Source: Tolypothrix brevis GSE-NOS-MK-07-07A (GTDB taxonomy: Bacteria > Cyanobacteriota > Cyanobacteriia > Cyanobacteriales > Nostocaceae). Taken from it: a DNA stretch of 64,000 nt. Position numbers and translations under genes: made by a program. The number at the start of each line of letters is the position of its first letter. The first letter of the stretch is position 1. The notes beneath the pieces are model-generated. The model had not been told where the DNA came from and searched no databases. It saw only the letters and a list, made by a program, of their open reading frames with translations. The stretch spans positions 1-64,000 of the forward strand of contig JAHHIJ010000013.1 of the NCBI GenBank assembly GCA_019358985.1, in the 5' to 3' direction. This document shows positions 9,248-17,642 of this stretch, one piece after another.

Positions 9248-9511
9248 GGGAAAGGCGGCTTTGGTGGATAGCGATGGGTGAAAAATATAATATTGCCATC
9301 GTGACAAATGATATCTAGACTCAAAAGTTGTGCCTCAGGCTTTGAGTAGCGGGGAGCATTTTGGGTCTAGAAACTGCTGGTTGTCCTCACACAGCTATTC
9401 GCGAATATGCTTCGATGAATTTAGCTGCAATTGAACAGTTAGAAATGCGTTTTCCCGATTTAGATTTAGTCTTTTTAGAAAGCGGTGGTGATAATTTGGC
9501 AGCCACTTTTA
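9248..9511 (+). pseudogene. ureG: Decayed partial second copy of ureG
   Basis: DNA closely matches the middle of ureG (about 5990-6283): it begins at GGGAAAGGCGGCTTTGGTGG inside the P-loop codons and ends after GATAATTTGGC(A)GCCACTTTTA. Small deletions occur (11 bases after GGTGGAT; several around the ACTCA...CAGGCTT stretch), there is an in-frame TAG after GATATC, and both gene ends are missing. It lies 2.7 kb downstream of intact ureG with the beta-helix gene between them. This is a clear relic of a duplication; no product is expected. Confidence 0.88.
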
Positions 9512-9657
9512 ACCTGACAAATTGTTAATTATGATAAGATTCCTTACCAAAAAATAACAATGCAAGATGCAAAATTAAATTCAGGGTAAAAAATGAGTCG
9601 GTAGATATCAAACCCGCTATCTTAAGCAATAATACCGAACAAGTACGAAGCGCGGCG

Positions 9658-10623
9658 ATGACTCACCACATTTTAAAAGCCACTACGAAAACAGTCCATT
9701 TGGGTGGTTTCTCCCACGAGGTAGAACCAGCACTGACTGTAGATTCTGGGGATACCGTTGACGTGGAAACTTACACTGGTTACTACATTTACGACAAAGC
9801 ACCATCGGAGTTTCTGACGCCAGAATTTCTTGACATTTGCGAAAATCTTCCGCCAGAACGCAAAGTTGGTGGAGGACCGCATTTGCTCACCGGACCAATT
9901 TATATGCGGGACGCCCAAGTGGGGGATGTTTTGGAAGTAAAATTAAAGGCAATTAAACCGAGTTTACCTGTTGGTTTTAATGCAATTCGTACAGGTTGGG
10001 GAGTTTTACCGCACCAGTTTACTCAACCTGCTCTTAGATTCATTTCTCTCGATTTAGAAAATAATATTGCTGAATTTCCTGCGGGTAGTAACATTAAAAT
10101 TCCCCTCAAACCCTTTTTTGGTATTCTTGGTGTGGCTACTCCCGAAACATCGCGAAATTCAATTCCTCCTGGTTGTTATGGCGGTAATATCGATAACCGG
10201 GAATTGCAAATTGATTCTAGAATATTTTTGCCAATTTTTGTGACTGGTGGATTATTTTCTATTGGTGATGGACATTCCGCACAAGGAGACGGTGAAGTTA
10301 ATGTTACCGCGATTGAAACTTCGATGAACGGTACAATAGAACTGAAACTTCGCAAAGATTTGCAACTAACAACACCCATCGCCGAAACTCCTACCGATAT
10401 TATTACAATGGGGTTTGGTCAAACTTTAGATGAAGCTTTAGAATTTGCGGTAAAAAACATGATTAATTTTCTGGAACGCTTTGCAAATTTATCGCCAGAA
10501 GATGCTTATGTATTGTGTAGCATATCTGTGAATTTTCGCATTACTCAAGTTGTGAACAGTCCTCAAAAAGGCGTTCACGGAATGCTTCCAAAGTCAATAT
10601 TTGCAAAGCAAATTAGTTTATAA
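9658..10623 (+). CDS. Acetamidase/formamidase (FmdA/AmdA) family protein
   Basis: 321 residues of the FmdA_AmdA family, which hydrolyses formamide or short amides to ammonia and the acid. Visible family features: HEVEPALTVDSGDTV, GPHLLTGPIYMRDAQVGDVLEV and SIGDGHSAQGDGEV, the conserved His/Asp-containing region. Start ATG at 9658 is preceded by weak GCGGCG only. It is followed by the TauE-like gene after 25 bases in the same direction, a probable pair. Proximity to ureEFG suggests a local interest in ammonia release, but that is inference. Confidence 0.88.
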   Translation: MTHHILKATTKTVHLGGFSHEVEPALTVDSGDTVDVETYTGYYIYDKAPSEFLTPEFLDICENLPPERKVGGGPHLLTGPIYMRDAQVGDVLEVKLKAIKPSLPVGFNAIRTGWGVLPHQFTQPALRFISLDLENNIAEFPAGSNIKIPLKPFFGILGVATPETSRNSIPPGCYGGNIDNRELQIDSRIFLPIFVTGGLFSIGDGHSAQGDGEVNVTAIETSMNGTIELKLRKDLQLTTPIAETPTDIITMGFGQTLDEALEFAVKNMINFLERFANLSPEDAYVLCSISVNFRITQVVNSPQKGVHGMLPKSIFAKQISL

Positions 10624-10648
10624 TTAACAACTTACGCTCACAAGTTTT

Positions 10649-11020
10649 ATGTCTAACATAATCATTCAAATGCTGCTAATTGGTCTAGTCGCTGGCGTTG
10701 CTGGCGGTATGTTTGGTATCGGTGGCGGTGCAATTATGGTGCCTACAATGGTCTTACTAATTGGTATGGATCAAAAGTTTGCCACTGGCACTTCAGTTGC
10801 TGCTCAAATATTGCCAATCGGTATTTTAGCAGGAATTGTTTATTATCGCAACGGTAACGTCAATATCAAATATGCTGTATTTATTGCAGTTGGTCTAATA
10901 GTTGGTAATTTATTTGGAGCGCTGTTTGCCAATCAGCCGTTTATTAGCAGTGAAATGATGAAGAAGCTGTATGGTATCTTTTTATTAGTGATTGGTTGTA
11001 GATATTTGTTTTTCCGGTAG
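10649..11020 (+). CDS. TauE/SafE family permease, half-length form
   Basis: 123 residues with about four membrane helices. The signature GLVAGVAGGMFGIGGGAIMVP is the N-terminal TauE/SafE repeat. Full-size members have two such repeats (about 250 residues), so this one must dimerise or is a one-repeat member, a type common in cyanobacteria. The substrate is not predictable; the family exports sulfite or organosulfonate-type anions. Probably cotranscribed with the amidase gene upstream. Confidence 0.85.
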   Translation: MSNIIIQMLLIGLVAGVAGGMFGIGGGAIMVPTMVLLIGMDQKFATGTSVAAQILPIGILAGIVYYRNGNVNIKYAVFIAVGLIVGNLFGALFANQPFISSEMMKKLYGIFLLVIGCRYLFFR

Positions 11021-11046
11021 CAATTGGTAATAATACTAATTTTTTT

Positions 11047-11078
11047 GTAGGTAAGGTTATTTACTTTACCTACATTTT
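11047..11078 (+). terminator. Terminator after the TauE-like gene
   Basis: GTAGGTAA(G) ... CTTTACCTAC stem with a short loop followed by ATTTTGT, 26 bases after the stop codon. The following gap (11079-11352) holds only a 25-codon open stretch starting at 11103 that I do not regard as a gene. Confidence 0.6.
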
Positions 11079-11352
11079 GTGAGTTGTGAGCTAGGCGATC
11101 GCATGGGTGTAATCTATAAAGGGCAACTTTCTCCCCTCAAGTCGATAGAAAAAATAGCCGAGATGAAATTTGGCGATTAATGGGGGAATTGGTTTTAATA
11201 GCCTGAGAAAGTAATTCCCATCCAGATCAAGATGATATTTTATCCTTCAGGTGTGCATTTTCCACTACATTTCAATAAATTGACCTGACCTTGGTAAACT
11301 ATGACAAAATTTGTGAGAGCATGATTTCTGTGCAATCAGTTTTCTTACTTTC

Positions 11353-11730
11353 ATGCCGACAAACAACTCTGAATTGCAAATCAAAGCTCAGAGAATCCTG
11401 GATGCGATCGCCTTCACACCTTTTGAGCAATGCCAGCCTTTGAGCCGCGAATTTGCCAACATTCCTGCTCGTCCTGGTATCTATCCAATGAGACACAAAA
11501 CTGATGGGTTGCTTTACATCGGTAAAACTAAGAGTTTGCGGGGTCGCTTCAGTGCTGGAAACAAGGCTTTTTTGTGGGCGTGGCTTGACAAATATAGCCA
11601 TGAAGACGTTCGTATTGCGATGCAGCTAATTTCTTATTGGGAAAACCCTGCGCTACTATTGGAGTTAGAAGCAATTATTCTCAGAGCTACCGAACCTCCT
11701 TACAACGTCCAAATTCCAGCCGAGAGGTGA
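11353..11730 (+). CDS. GIY-YIG domain protein
   Basis: 125 residues containing a nearly complete single GIY-YIG nuclease-like domain: GIY at 42-44, LLYIG at 53-57, Arg64/66 in SLRGRF, Glu104/106 in LLLELEAI and Asn118 near the C-terminus. The catalytic set (Tyr, Arg, Glu, Asn) is therefore present. No extra DNA-binding domain is attached, so target and role are unknown. The next gene begins 4 bases after its stop, which suggests a two-gene operon with a small partner. Confidence 0.8.
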   Translation: MPTNNSELQIKAQRILDAIAFTPFEQCQPLSREFANIPARPGIYPMRHKTDGLLYIGKTKSLRGRFSAGNKAFLWAWLDKYSHEDVRIAMQLISYWENPALLLELEAIILRATEPPYNVQIPAER

Positions 11731-11734
11731 ACCT

Positions 11735-11941
11735 ATGCAAGCTAAACTTCAAGAACAACTTACGAGTGCTGATGCTGAAGTCATCTTAGGGCGTTTACCT
11801 GAGCGAATTCGAGAAGCTTTGATTGCTCGTGCTACCGAAATTGAGTATCCAGTCGAAGCGGTAATTGAAATGGCGATCGCCAGTTTCCTTGATACAGAGG
11901 CGTTGGGTTTTGCAGATTGCAAGCCAGGAAGAGGGCAATAA
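11735..11941 (+). CDS. Small protein downstream of the GIY-YIG gene, possibly antitoxin-like
   Basis: 68 residues, mainly helical (RIREALIARATEIEYPVEAV, then IEMAIASFLD). The pattern of a short strand followed by two helices recalls ribbon-helix-helix proteins, but no DNA-binding motif is certain. The 4-base spacing to the GIY-YIG gene implies coupled expression. It could be an accessory or regulator of the nuclease-like protein; I do not recognise the family. Confidence 0.6.
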   Translation: MQAKLQEQLTSADAEVILGRLPERIREALIARATEIEYPVEAVIEMAIASFLDTEALGFADCKPGRGQ

Positions 11942-12259
11942 AAGTTCAATACCGGAACAGTTAGCGTGACAACTGCTTAACGTAAATTGCTGTTTTTCTT
12001 CTTCATCTTCGACTTTGTAATCACATTTTCCCAAAAAAGTATCTAGCGCAAAAGTAATTGGGGATGAGGTGTATCTACAGTATAAGGAGGCGGATAGAGG
12101 GGATAGCTACCCTAATCTACTATTTTTAAAGCTAATTTTTATTTCTTAGAAGATAAAGACTACGTTAATCTAAAGTAAAAATTGTATTTTATATAAGTAA
12201 AAAAATAAAAAATTAAAATTTGTTATGTATATTTAAATGGTAGTAATGTTTATAACACT
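11942..12259. other. AT-rich intergenic region
   Basis: About 320 bases. The last 140 are strongly AT-rich and contain no repeat or gene that I can support; they form the upstream region of the zinc-ribbon pair. An AAGGAGG-like string near 12083 precedes no usable start codon. Confidence 0.4.
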
Positions 12260-12592
12260 ATGAGTAGTTTTGGTGTAGGCGATTTTATCAGAATCTTAGG
12301 TAGAAAAGCATTTAATGCTATACCAGACAATCGAGATTTATACTGTTTAACTTGTAAAAAACATATATTTCATTATGGACTCTCGTATGGTGAAGCTATT
12401 AATGCTTCACCACCAAAGTCAGAAACAGCCCAAGCTATACTGAGTATTTTGGGAAGAGTAAATGATTATAATCCTGGATTTTCATTACTATTGGGAAATA
12501 CATATTACTGCTCTGGTTGTAGAAGAGTAAAAGCTGAAGGTGGTATTCTATCTGATATAAACAATAAAGAAGATGTTAAATACAATCCTTAA
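12260..12592 (+). CDS. Unknown four-Cys zinc-ribbon protein, paralogue A
   Basis: 110 residues. It has two CxxC pairs, LYCLTCKKHI (about 32-41) and YYCSGCRRVKAEGG, separated by a conserved core with YGEA and NDYNPGFSLLLG. The pattern suggests a split zinc ribbon holding one Zn. It shares this exact architecture with the next gene, including YGE, NYNPG and (A/D)GG, so the two are paralogues. I know no function. Codon use is markedly AT-rich compared with neighbours, which could mean recent acquisition. Confidence 0.7.
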   Translation: MSSFGVGDFIRILGRKAFNAIPDNRDLYCLTCKKHIFHYGLSYGEAINASPPKSETAQAILSILGRVNDYNPGFSLLLGNTYYCSGCRRVKAEGGILSDINNKEDVKYNP

Positions 12593-12677
12593 AGACTAAG
12601 GATTTGTCTAAAAATAAGCTGAACAATTTTTAATCTAAGGTTCATAAATTAACTTTTGTATTAAGGAAAATTTAAAC

Positions 12678-12977
12678 ATGGATATTGGTCACTTGCCTAA
12701 AAATATATTAGACAAAATCTGTAATTTAGGAGGTACAGAAAAACAACTAAGATGTAAAGAATGTAAAAAAATCACAAAACAAGTTTCCATAACTTATGGC
12801 GAAATGTTTCCAGATGACGATTCTATACCAGGACATATATTGCTTGCTGTAAATAATTATAATCCAGGTGTGACTTTAACATTAGGAATTCCTTTTGTAT
12901 GTACAGAATGTGGTAAAATGAAATTAGACGGTGGTCTTATTTCTACTGTGATGAATAAACACACGCGAGCATATTAA
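12678..12977 (+). CDS. Unknown four-Cys zinc-ribbon protein, paralogue B
   Basis: 99 residues, with CKECKK near residue 35 and CTECGKMKLDGG near the C-terminus, plus the paralogue signatures ITYGEM and NNYNPGVTLTLGIPF. Good ribosome site AAGGAAAA before ATG. It lies 85 bases after paralogue A in the same orientation. A protein-protein or RNA-binding role is possible given the treble-clef-like spacing, but that is a guess. The pair ends at a strong hairpin. Confidence 0.7.
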   Translation: MDIGHLPKNILDKICNLGGTEKQLRCKECKKITKQVSITYGEMFPDDDSIPGHILLAVNNYNPGVTLTLGIPFVCTECGKMKLDGGLISTVMNKHTRAY

Positions 12978-13023
12978 CTAATTTTCTTTATAAATTCAAA
13001 TAAGATCAAAGTGAATAAAAATA

Positions 13024-13056
13024 GAGCCTGGGGTAAGTTACTAACTTACTCCAGGC
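13024..13056 (+). terminator. Strong hairpin after the zinc-ribbon pair
   Basis: AGCCTGGGGTAAGTTA-cta-ACTTACTCCAGGCT forms an almost perfect 15-bp stem. It is not followed by a long T tract on this strand, so it may work as a bidirectional stop or be a repeat. Confidence 0.55.
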
Positions 13057-13120
13057 TTACAATTAATATCTGTTAATATTGATATATCAAAAAATAGCTC
13101 ACCGTTATCTTCAAACGAAC

Positions 13121-13330
13121 CTACACCCATAATCTACCGCAGGTTCCAGTATCATTAAGGCGAAAGATGGTAAGTTTTTCCTCATCAGAATTGCCATAGT
13201 CAAGGCGGATTTTTTCCCGTTATTCCTTAGTTGCAGCTGCTGGCAGTTTTGCTTTAAGTTTAGACTCTGCGGGCAGGTACACCCCTGATTTTAGCGGTAC
13301 TAGGCGAATTAGTAACGGAAAAATCAGGAG
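13121..13330 (-). pseudogene. Possible decayed reading frame of unknown family
   Basis: Reading the reverse strand, one frame gives protein-like text with a single internal TAA at 13220-13222: VYLPAESKLKAKLPAAATKE, stop, then REKIRLDYGNSDEEKLTIF and onward to TAG at 13121-13123. The even composition on both sides of the stop suggests a dead gene remnant, but no family is recognised. A hairpin (CTGATTTT ... AAAATCAG) overlaps its upstream end. Confidence 0.25.
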
Positions 13331-13384
13331 TGTCTCACATGAGCTTCAACACCTACGGTATAAAATCAAAAAAACCGTTTCTTC

Positions 13385-13564
13385 TTAAGCCACATTGGAA
13401 ACAGAGAAGGCTACGAAAATCAGGCTCGCAACCAAAACTGTAGCGGCAATTCCCAGTAAAATATAGTTGCGCTTTTGTCCGTCGTTGGGAGGTTCCGCTT
13501 GATATATCTTTGGTTCACGGGCAAAATTATTGAGACGACCGCCTTCTTCTGTTGTATACGGCAT
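13385..13564 (-). CDS. psb34: Psb34 / Ssl1498-family photosystem II assembly-associated small protein
   Basis: 59 residues from the ATG at 13562-13564, which has AAGGA about 10 bases upstream. The frame is open further upstream, but MPYTTEEGGRLNNFAREP is the conserved family N-terminus. A basic soluble arm (QKRN) is followed by one membrane helix (YILLGIAATVLVASLIFVAF). The family, related to high-light-inducible proteins, binds near CP47 during photosystem II assembly or repair (established for Psb34). It acts in the thylakoid membrane. Convergent or unrelated neighbours suggest a monocistronic unit. Confidence 0.88.
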   Translation of the reverse strand: MPYTTEEGGRLNNFAREPKIYQAEPPNDGQKRNYILLGIAATVLVASLIFVAFSVSNVA

Positions 13565-13717
13565 GAATCGATTCCTTACTTCTGTTTGTTTATATAATGT
13601 TACAGAAATTTGAGATTTAACTTTACATAATTGATACAAATCTTTACATTTCTTAATAATTATCGTTCTTGCATTCTTGTGGGGAAATTAACTTATCTCT
13701 CCCCAACCCAAGCATCC

Positions 13718-15757
13718 CTAGCTAGTAATTGTCCCCTGAAGGGGTGAACTTGCGCTGGCATAATTTTTAATGGGCATTCTGCCGGCGAGGTATGCCAGAC
13801 GACCAGCGTATGTAGCCATATTCATCGCCTGAGCCATTGCTGCGGGGTTTTGAGACAGAGCGATCGCACTATTAATCAACAAAGCATCTGCACCCAATTC
13901 CATCGCTTGGGCTGCCTCTGACGGCGAGCCAATTCCCGCATCTACCACCACAGGTACACCAGCATTTTCAATAATAATCTGAATATTCGCCGTTGTTTTC
14001 AGCCCTTGTCCAGATCCAATCGGCGATGCTAAGGGCATTACAGTCGCACAGCCTAATTCTTCCAAACGTTTTGCTAACATGGGGTCAGCATTGATATAAG
14101 GCAATACAGCAAAACCTTCTTTTACCAGTTGTTCTGCCGCTTGCAGCGTTCCGATTGGATCTGGAAGTAAATATTTCGCATCGGGTATCACTTCTAACTT
14201 GACAAAATTATTATCTTCCTGTCCTAATAGCTTTGCCATTTCCCGTCCCAAACGAGCAACGCGAATCGCTTCTTCTGCGGTTTGACAGCCTGCGGTATTC
14301 GGCAACATCCAGATTTTTGTCCAATCGAGTGCTTCAGCTAAATTTTCATGTCCGGGTGCCTTAGCTTGTACCCGTCGCACTGCCACAGTGACAATTTGGC
14401 AACCGCTAGCGATGATACTTTGCTGCATTTCCTCAACGCTGGGATATTTACCAGTTCCCGTCATCAACCGAGATTGAAAAGTTTTGCCAGCAATAATCAA
14501 AGGTGAATCAAGAATGGGAGAGGGGGGGAGGGGGGGAGTGGGAGAGGAGGGGAGTGGGAAGTGGGTAAGCATGGTAGTAGATGACTTCGCTAGAAAGCGC
14601 GAATAGTTAAAATGAGTTAGTAGAGAGTCTGATTTTTGCTCACAAATTAAATCGGCTATCAATGCCGCAGTTATCGGCGCAAGCAAAATTCCATTACGAT
14701 GATGACCAGTAGCTAAAGTTAAATTTTTACAATGACTAGTGCCTAAAATAGGTAATTCATCGGGGGTAGCAGGGCGAAATCCCCACCAGAATTCCTCAAT
14801 CGGATAATCTTGTAATTGCGGATATAGGCGGATGGCTGATTGTAGCAACTTTTGAATGCCGGCTGGGGTGTTGTGAGGAGTGAAGCCAACATCTTCGCAA
14901 GTTGCGCCTAGAATTATCTGGTGTTCGCGCCTTGGTACGATGTAAATATCTTGTCCATACAAAATCCGCTTTAAAGGCAATTCTGAAGTAAATTCTGGCG
15001 ATCGCAAACTCAGCATTTGCCCTTTTTTGGGACGCACGGGCAAGGGTAACAATTCATTTGACCAGGCACCCCCGGCTAAAACATAGTGTTCAGCACGAAT
15101 TGCAAGAGCGTTGGTTTGTACGCCGATAACCTGACCTTGCTGCTGCTCAATCGCTTCGACTGTAATGCCTTCTTTGAGTTCAACGCCGAGGGACTCTGCC
15201 GCTGTCCACAATACCCGCGCTAAAGCGCGATTATCTACTTGTCCATCTTCAGGATACCACCACCCACCTGTTACTTCATCTCCCAATCCCGGCTGATATT
15301 GATGAATTGCTTCTTTATCTAACCAGTAAGCAGAGGAGGGGGGGAGGGGGGGAGTGGGGGAGTGGGGAGATGAGGGAGATGAAGAAGTAGGAATAATTCC
15401 TCCTTGTCCCCCCACTCCCCTTTGTCCTCCCAATCCCCCTTCCCCAATCCTTTGTCCCCAGTCCCCATAAATCGGTGCTAAAATGCCGCAAGACGAGTAA
15501 CCAGTATTTAAGCCTGTAAGGTCTTCTAGTTTGCGTGTCCAGTCGGGATATAAACGACGCGATCGCCTACAAAAAGACTGCATCGCCTCATTTGAGATGT
15601 TTTCGGCATCTGGTGCTAACATCCCAGCGGCGGCGTGGGTGGCGGCGGCGTTGAAGTCGCGGCAAAGTACGGTAACATTGTTGGAGCGCAATTTTAGTTC
15701 AATGGCGATCGCTAAACCAATAACGCCGCCACCGATAATTAAAACGTCATTATTCAT
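13718..15757 (-). CDS. thiO-thiG: Bifunctional glycine oxidase ThiO / thiazole synthase ThiG
   Basis: 679 residues. The N-terminal half is a FAD-dependent D-amino-acid-oxidase fold ([26 protein letters not shown]) that oxidises glycine to dehydroglycine. The C-terminal half, from about residue 420, is ThiG ([14 protein letters not shown] with the Schiff-base-type Lys; [32 protein letters not shown]), which makes the thiazole phosphate of thiamin. The fusion is established in cyanobacteria. Two low-complexity stretches are odd: about 45 residues of Gly/Ser/Pro text (about 98-143) inside ThiO and about 15 Pro/Ser-rich residues in the linker, both encoded by heptamer-type G/C runs. The frame stays open, so both are tolerated. 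Confidence 0.95.
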   Translation of the reverse strand: MNNDVLIIGGGVIGLAIAIELKLRSNNVTVLCRDFNAAATHAAAGMLAPDAENISNEAMQSFCRRSRRLYPDWTRKLEDLTGLNTGYSSCGILAPIYGDWGQRIGEGGLGGQRGVGGQGGIIPTSSSPSSPHSPTPPLPPSSAYWLDKEAIHQYQPGLGDEVTGGWWYPEDGQVDNRALARVLWTAAESLGVELKEGITVEAIEQQQGQVIGVQTNALAIRAEHYVLAGGAWSNELLPLPVRPKKGQMLSLRSPEFTSELPLKRILYGQDIYIVPRREHQIILGATCEDVGFTPHNTPAGIQKLLQSAIRLYPQLQDYPIEEFWWGFRPATPDELPILGTSHCKNLTLATGHHRNGILLAPITAALIADLICEQKSDSLLTHFNYSRFLAKSSTTMLTHFPLPSSPTPPLPPSPILDSPLIIAGKTFQSRLMTGTGKYPSVEEMQQSIIASGCQIVTVAVRRVQAKAPGHENLAEALDWTKIWMLPNTAGCQTAEEAIRVARLGREMAKLLGQEDNNFVKLEVIPDAKYLLPDPIGTLQAAEQLVKEGFAVLPYINADPMLAKRLEELGCATVMPLASPIGSGQGLKTTANIQIIIENAGVPVVVDAGIGSPSEAAQAMELGADALLINSAIALSQNPAAMAQAMNMATYAGRLAYLAGRMPIKNYASASSPLQGTITS
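14514..14564. repeat. G-rich heptamer run inside thiO-thiG linker
   Basis: The GGGGGGA/GGGAGTG-type tandem runs translate on the reverse strand as a Ser/Pro-rich linker ([10 protein letters not shown]) between the ThiO and ThiG domains. The length keeps the frame. Confidence 0.7.
15331..15466. repeat. In-frame G/C-run repeat insertion inside the ThiO domain
   Basis: About 135 bases of GGGGGAG/GGAGTGG and CCCCTTTGTCC-type short repeats arranged as opposing arms. They interrupt conserved ThiO sequence between CGILAPIYG and [10 protein letters not shown]. The inserted protein segment is Gly-rich then Ser/Pro-rich. Confidence 0.7.
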
Positions 15758-15789
15758 TAGTTATTAATCATTAGTTATTAGTTCTTAGA

Positions 15790-15934
15790 TACTAACAACT
15801 CTTGACACTCTCCTTTGCTACGCCAAGGAGATTCTCAGGAGACAAGTCTCCCAATATCCTTATCACTAAGGTTCCTAGGCTCAACACGTTTGCCTTTGCG
15901 GCGTGTTGATGTCTCCTTACGTTTTTTCGGGCGT
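15790..15934 (-). mobile_element. Right-end / omega-RNA-like region of an IS200/IS605-type element
   Basis: Directly downstream of the tnpB relic lies a hairpin-rich stretch: CTTGACACTCTCC near the outer edge, AGGAGACAAGTCTCC, and a CACGTTTGCC ... GCGGCGTG pairing. In intact elements this position holds the transposon right end and the guide (omega) RNA scaffold. Assigned by position and general look only. Confidence 0.45.
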
Positions 15935-16746
15935 TTAGAACCTTGTGGTTCTGGTTCCTGAGAGTCCCCCAGTACCATACATACTCGCTATGTTTAAAAT
16001 AGCTAATTCTTTTATGTTTTTAGCAGCATTGATGTCGGCATGAGCCATGTTACCACAAGCTACACAAATGTACTTTTCTTTATCCCTACTGCTAGCATCA
16101 ACGTGACCACAAACATTGCATTTTTATCCTCAATCCTTACTGATACATACCATCCATCTTGACGCTTACGAATTATTGCAGCCTTGATAGTGAAACCAGC
16201 AGGGATTGGTCTAGAGTTAAAAAATATCATCCATCCCAACTTAGGGAGATAGATTTTATTTCCTTGGACTTTGACTCCTACTGCGTAAGTAAACGATGAA
16301 AATGTAGAACGGTTTTTGAATTTAGGGAATCCGCTACCGTTAAAGAAATTCTCGTAAGCTTTATCTAACCTTTTAACGTTCTGCTGCAACACAGTAGAGT
16401 CAATCTCAGTGTACCAAGGTCTAGCTTTTTTAAGCATTGGTAGCTGTGTTATTTGGATGTCTCCAGCACTGCGACGAGGGTTTTTTGAGTTCCCATCTTT
16501 ATCAACTTTACTGTCTTTCCAGGGTTCTCCAGTAGCACCATTCTTGCTAACAAAGCATGTAATAGGACAAACTTCTGCCTTAGTTCTGATATCGCAGTAA
16601 TCGCCTTGAATGAATTGTTGATTGTACTGTGTTATCCGGTCAGCCAAACACCAATTATATTGACTGCGTAACATGTCTATCCATTTATCCATAGATGTGG
16701 TGTGAGTACGGTTTGGTCGTAGCTTGTACACATAGTTTGTTAGCAA
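15935..16746 (-). pseudogene. tnpB: TnpB (IS200/IS605 RNA-guided nuclease) relic with a deleted core
   Basis: The 5' part encodes about 205 residues of a TnpB N-terminus (PMLKKARPWYTEIDSTVLQQ, then ENFFNGSGFPKFKNR and KLGWMIFF). After SVRIEDK the sequence jumps, out of frame, to the C-terminal zinc ribbon and last catalytic Asp region: KCNVCGHVDASS, YICVACGNMAHADINAAKNI, ending GTRTTRF at 15935. The RuvC-I Asp and RuvC-II Glu regions are missing, so a deletion of several hundred bases plus a frameshift is inferred. It cannot cut DNA, but the ends and N-terminal half are well preserved. Confidence 0.82.
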
Positions 16747-16817
16747 GTATTATCACCTCCTTGTTTTGATTAACTGAATATATGTTAGCATGATGTGAGT
16801 CTAAAGTGAGTAAAATT

Positions 16818-16973
16818 ATGGAAACAAAGAGATTAAATTGTCGTATATCTGAACGCAGACACTATAAGTTATTCTTATTAGCTGCGGAAAAAGAGAAAAC
16901 TGTCACCAACTTAGTAGAGGACTGGATTGACAGTTTACCCGAACCGAAAAAAGTAACCATGACAGAACCCTAA
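16818..16973 (+). CDS. Small ribbon-helix-helix-type protein divergent from tnpB
   Basis: 51 residues: METKRLNCRISERRHYKLFL, then AAEKEKTVTNLVEDWIDSLP and a short tail. A basic strand followed by two helices is the ribbon-helix-helix pattern. Similar small genes are, from memory, recurrent divergent neighbours of tnpB in cyanobacteria. A GTG at 16806 is an in-frame alternative start. It may repress the element's promoter or be an accessory; its partner tnpB is dead here. Confidence 0.65.
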   Translation: METKRLNCRISERRHYKLFLLAAEKEKTVTNLVEDWIDSLPEPKKVTMTEP

Positions 16974-17022
16974 TGCTCTTTTATTACTCTCGTCAGATGA
17001 AATTTGAAATCCTATTGTCACG

Positions 17023-17070
17023 TTAGTCCGCCTTCGCGGACTAAGCCTGTGTAGCCGCGACTTCCAGTCG
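17023..17070. repeat. Double-hairpin intergenic repeat
   Basis: TTAGTCCGCCTTCGCGGACTAA hairpin followed by TGTAGCCGCGACTTCCAGTCG. The same pair of modules recurs within the element at 35774-35896. The surrounding gap (16974-17276) also has TGCCCAT/GGGGCAT-type short repeats near 17227-17262 and no gene. Confidence 0.6.
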
Positions 17071-17276
17071 CCTTGATTATTCTTTCTCCAGAGTCATAAA
17101 AAAGCGCTAAAGGGTTCAATTAGCATTCATGTCTTGCCTAAAGTACGGGATTCGCACCTGTGGTGCTGTCCCTCAAGAGTTTTCTGCATTTTTCTAACTG
17201 TGAACAAACACGGGGACTGGGCGGGCATGGGGCATTTCTCCTCTTCCATTGCCCATTGCCCAAATCTAAGTAGTTC

Positions 17277-17627
17277 TTACCATAAAGCGCGAACTGGTCC
17301 GCCGGAATTTGTTGGATCAGTTGATTGATTGTCACCTGATTGAGAATTATCAGGGGTTGTGTCTGGAGCGTTATCTGTGTTTTGGTCTTGTTTATTATCG
17401 GTATTTGAGTCTTGAGCGTTATTCTGAGCAACGCTGTTGCGATTTTCGCCACTGCTACCAGGAGCAGTGCTATTAACATTAATATTCGCTGGTAAGACTT
17501 CTGATCTACCTCTGACAGGTGGAGCGCTTGCATTTTGTACACCCATAGGAAAGTTTATACCTAACAATGTACCTAGCAAAATTGCCAAGCCTCCAGCCAT
17601 AAGAATAAGCGGTGTCCATCTACCCAT
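17277..17627 (-). CDS. Membrane-anchored Asn/Asp/Gln-rich protein
   Basis: 116 residues. An N-terminal hydrophobic segment (LILMAGGLAILLGTLLGINF) serves as signal or anchor. The rest is a disordered, polar tail rich in Asn, Asp, Gln and Ser (NNAQDSNTDNKQDQNTDN). ATG is preceded by AAAAAGGAGAAAAAA, a good ribosome site. It begins 15 bases after the end of the ferredoxin relic, so the two may once have been one transcript. Function unknown; probably exported to the periplasm with the tail outside. Confidence 0.65.
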   Translation of the reverse strand: MGRWTPLILMAGGLAILLGTLLGINFPMGVQNASAPPVRGRSEVLPANINVNSTAPGSSGENRNSVAQNNAQDSNTDNKQDQNTDNAPDTTPDNSQSGDNQSTDPTNSGGPVRALW

Positions 17628-17642
17628 GTTTTTTTCTCCTTT

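Noticed and set aside
15758-15800. Thiamin (TPP) riboswitch upstream of thiO-thiG
   Set aside because: The upstream sequence is an ATTAGTTATTA-type short repeat followed by an IS end; no conserved CUGAGA/ACCUGA-type core was seen.
17140-17200. tRNA-like GGGATTCGCACC stretch
   Set aside because: It recalls a T-arm but no matching acceptor stem, anticodon arm or D-arm can be formed around it.
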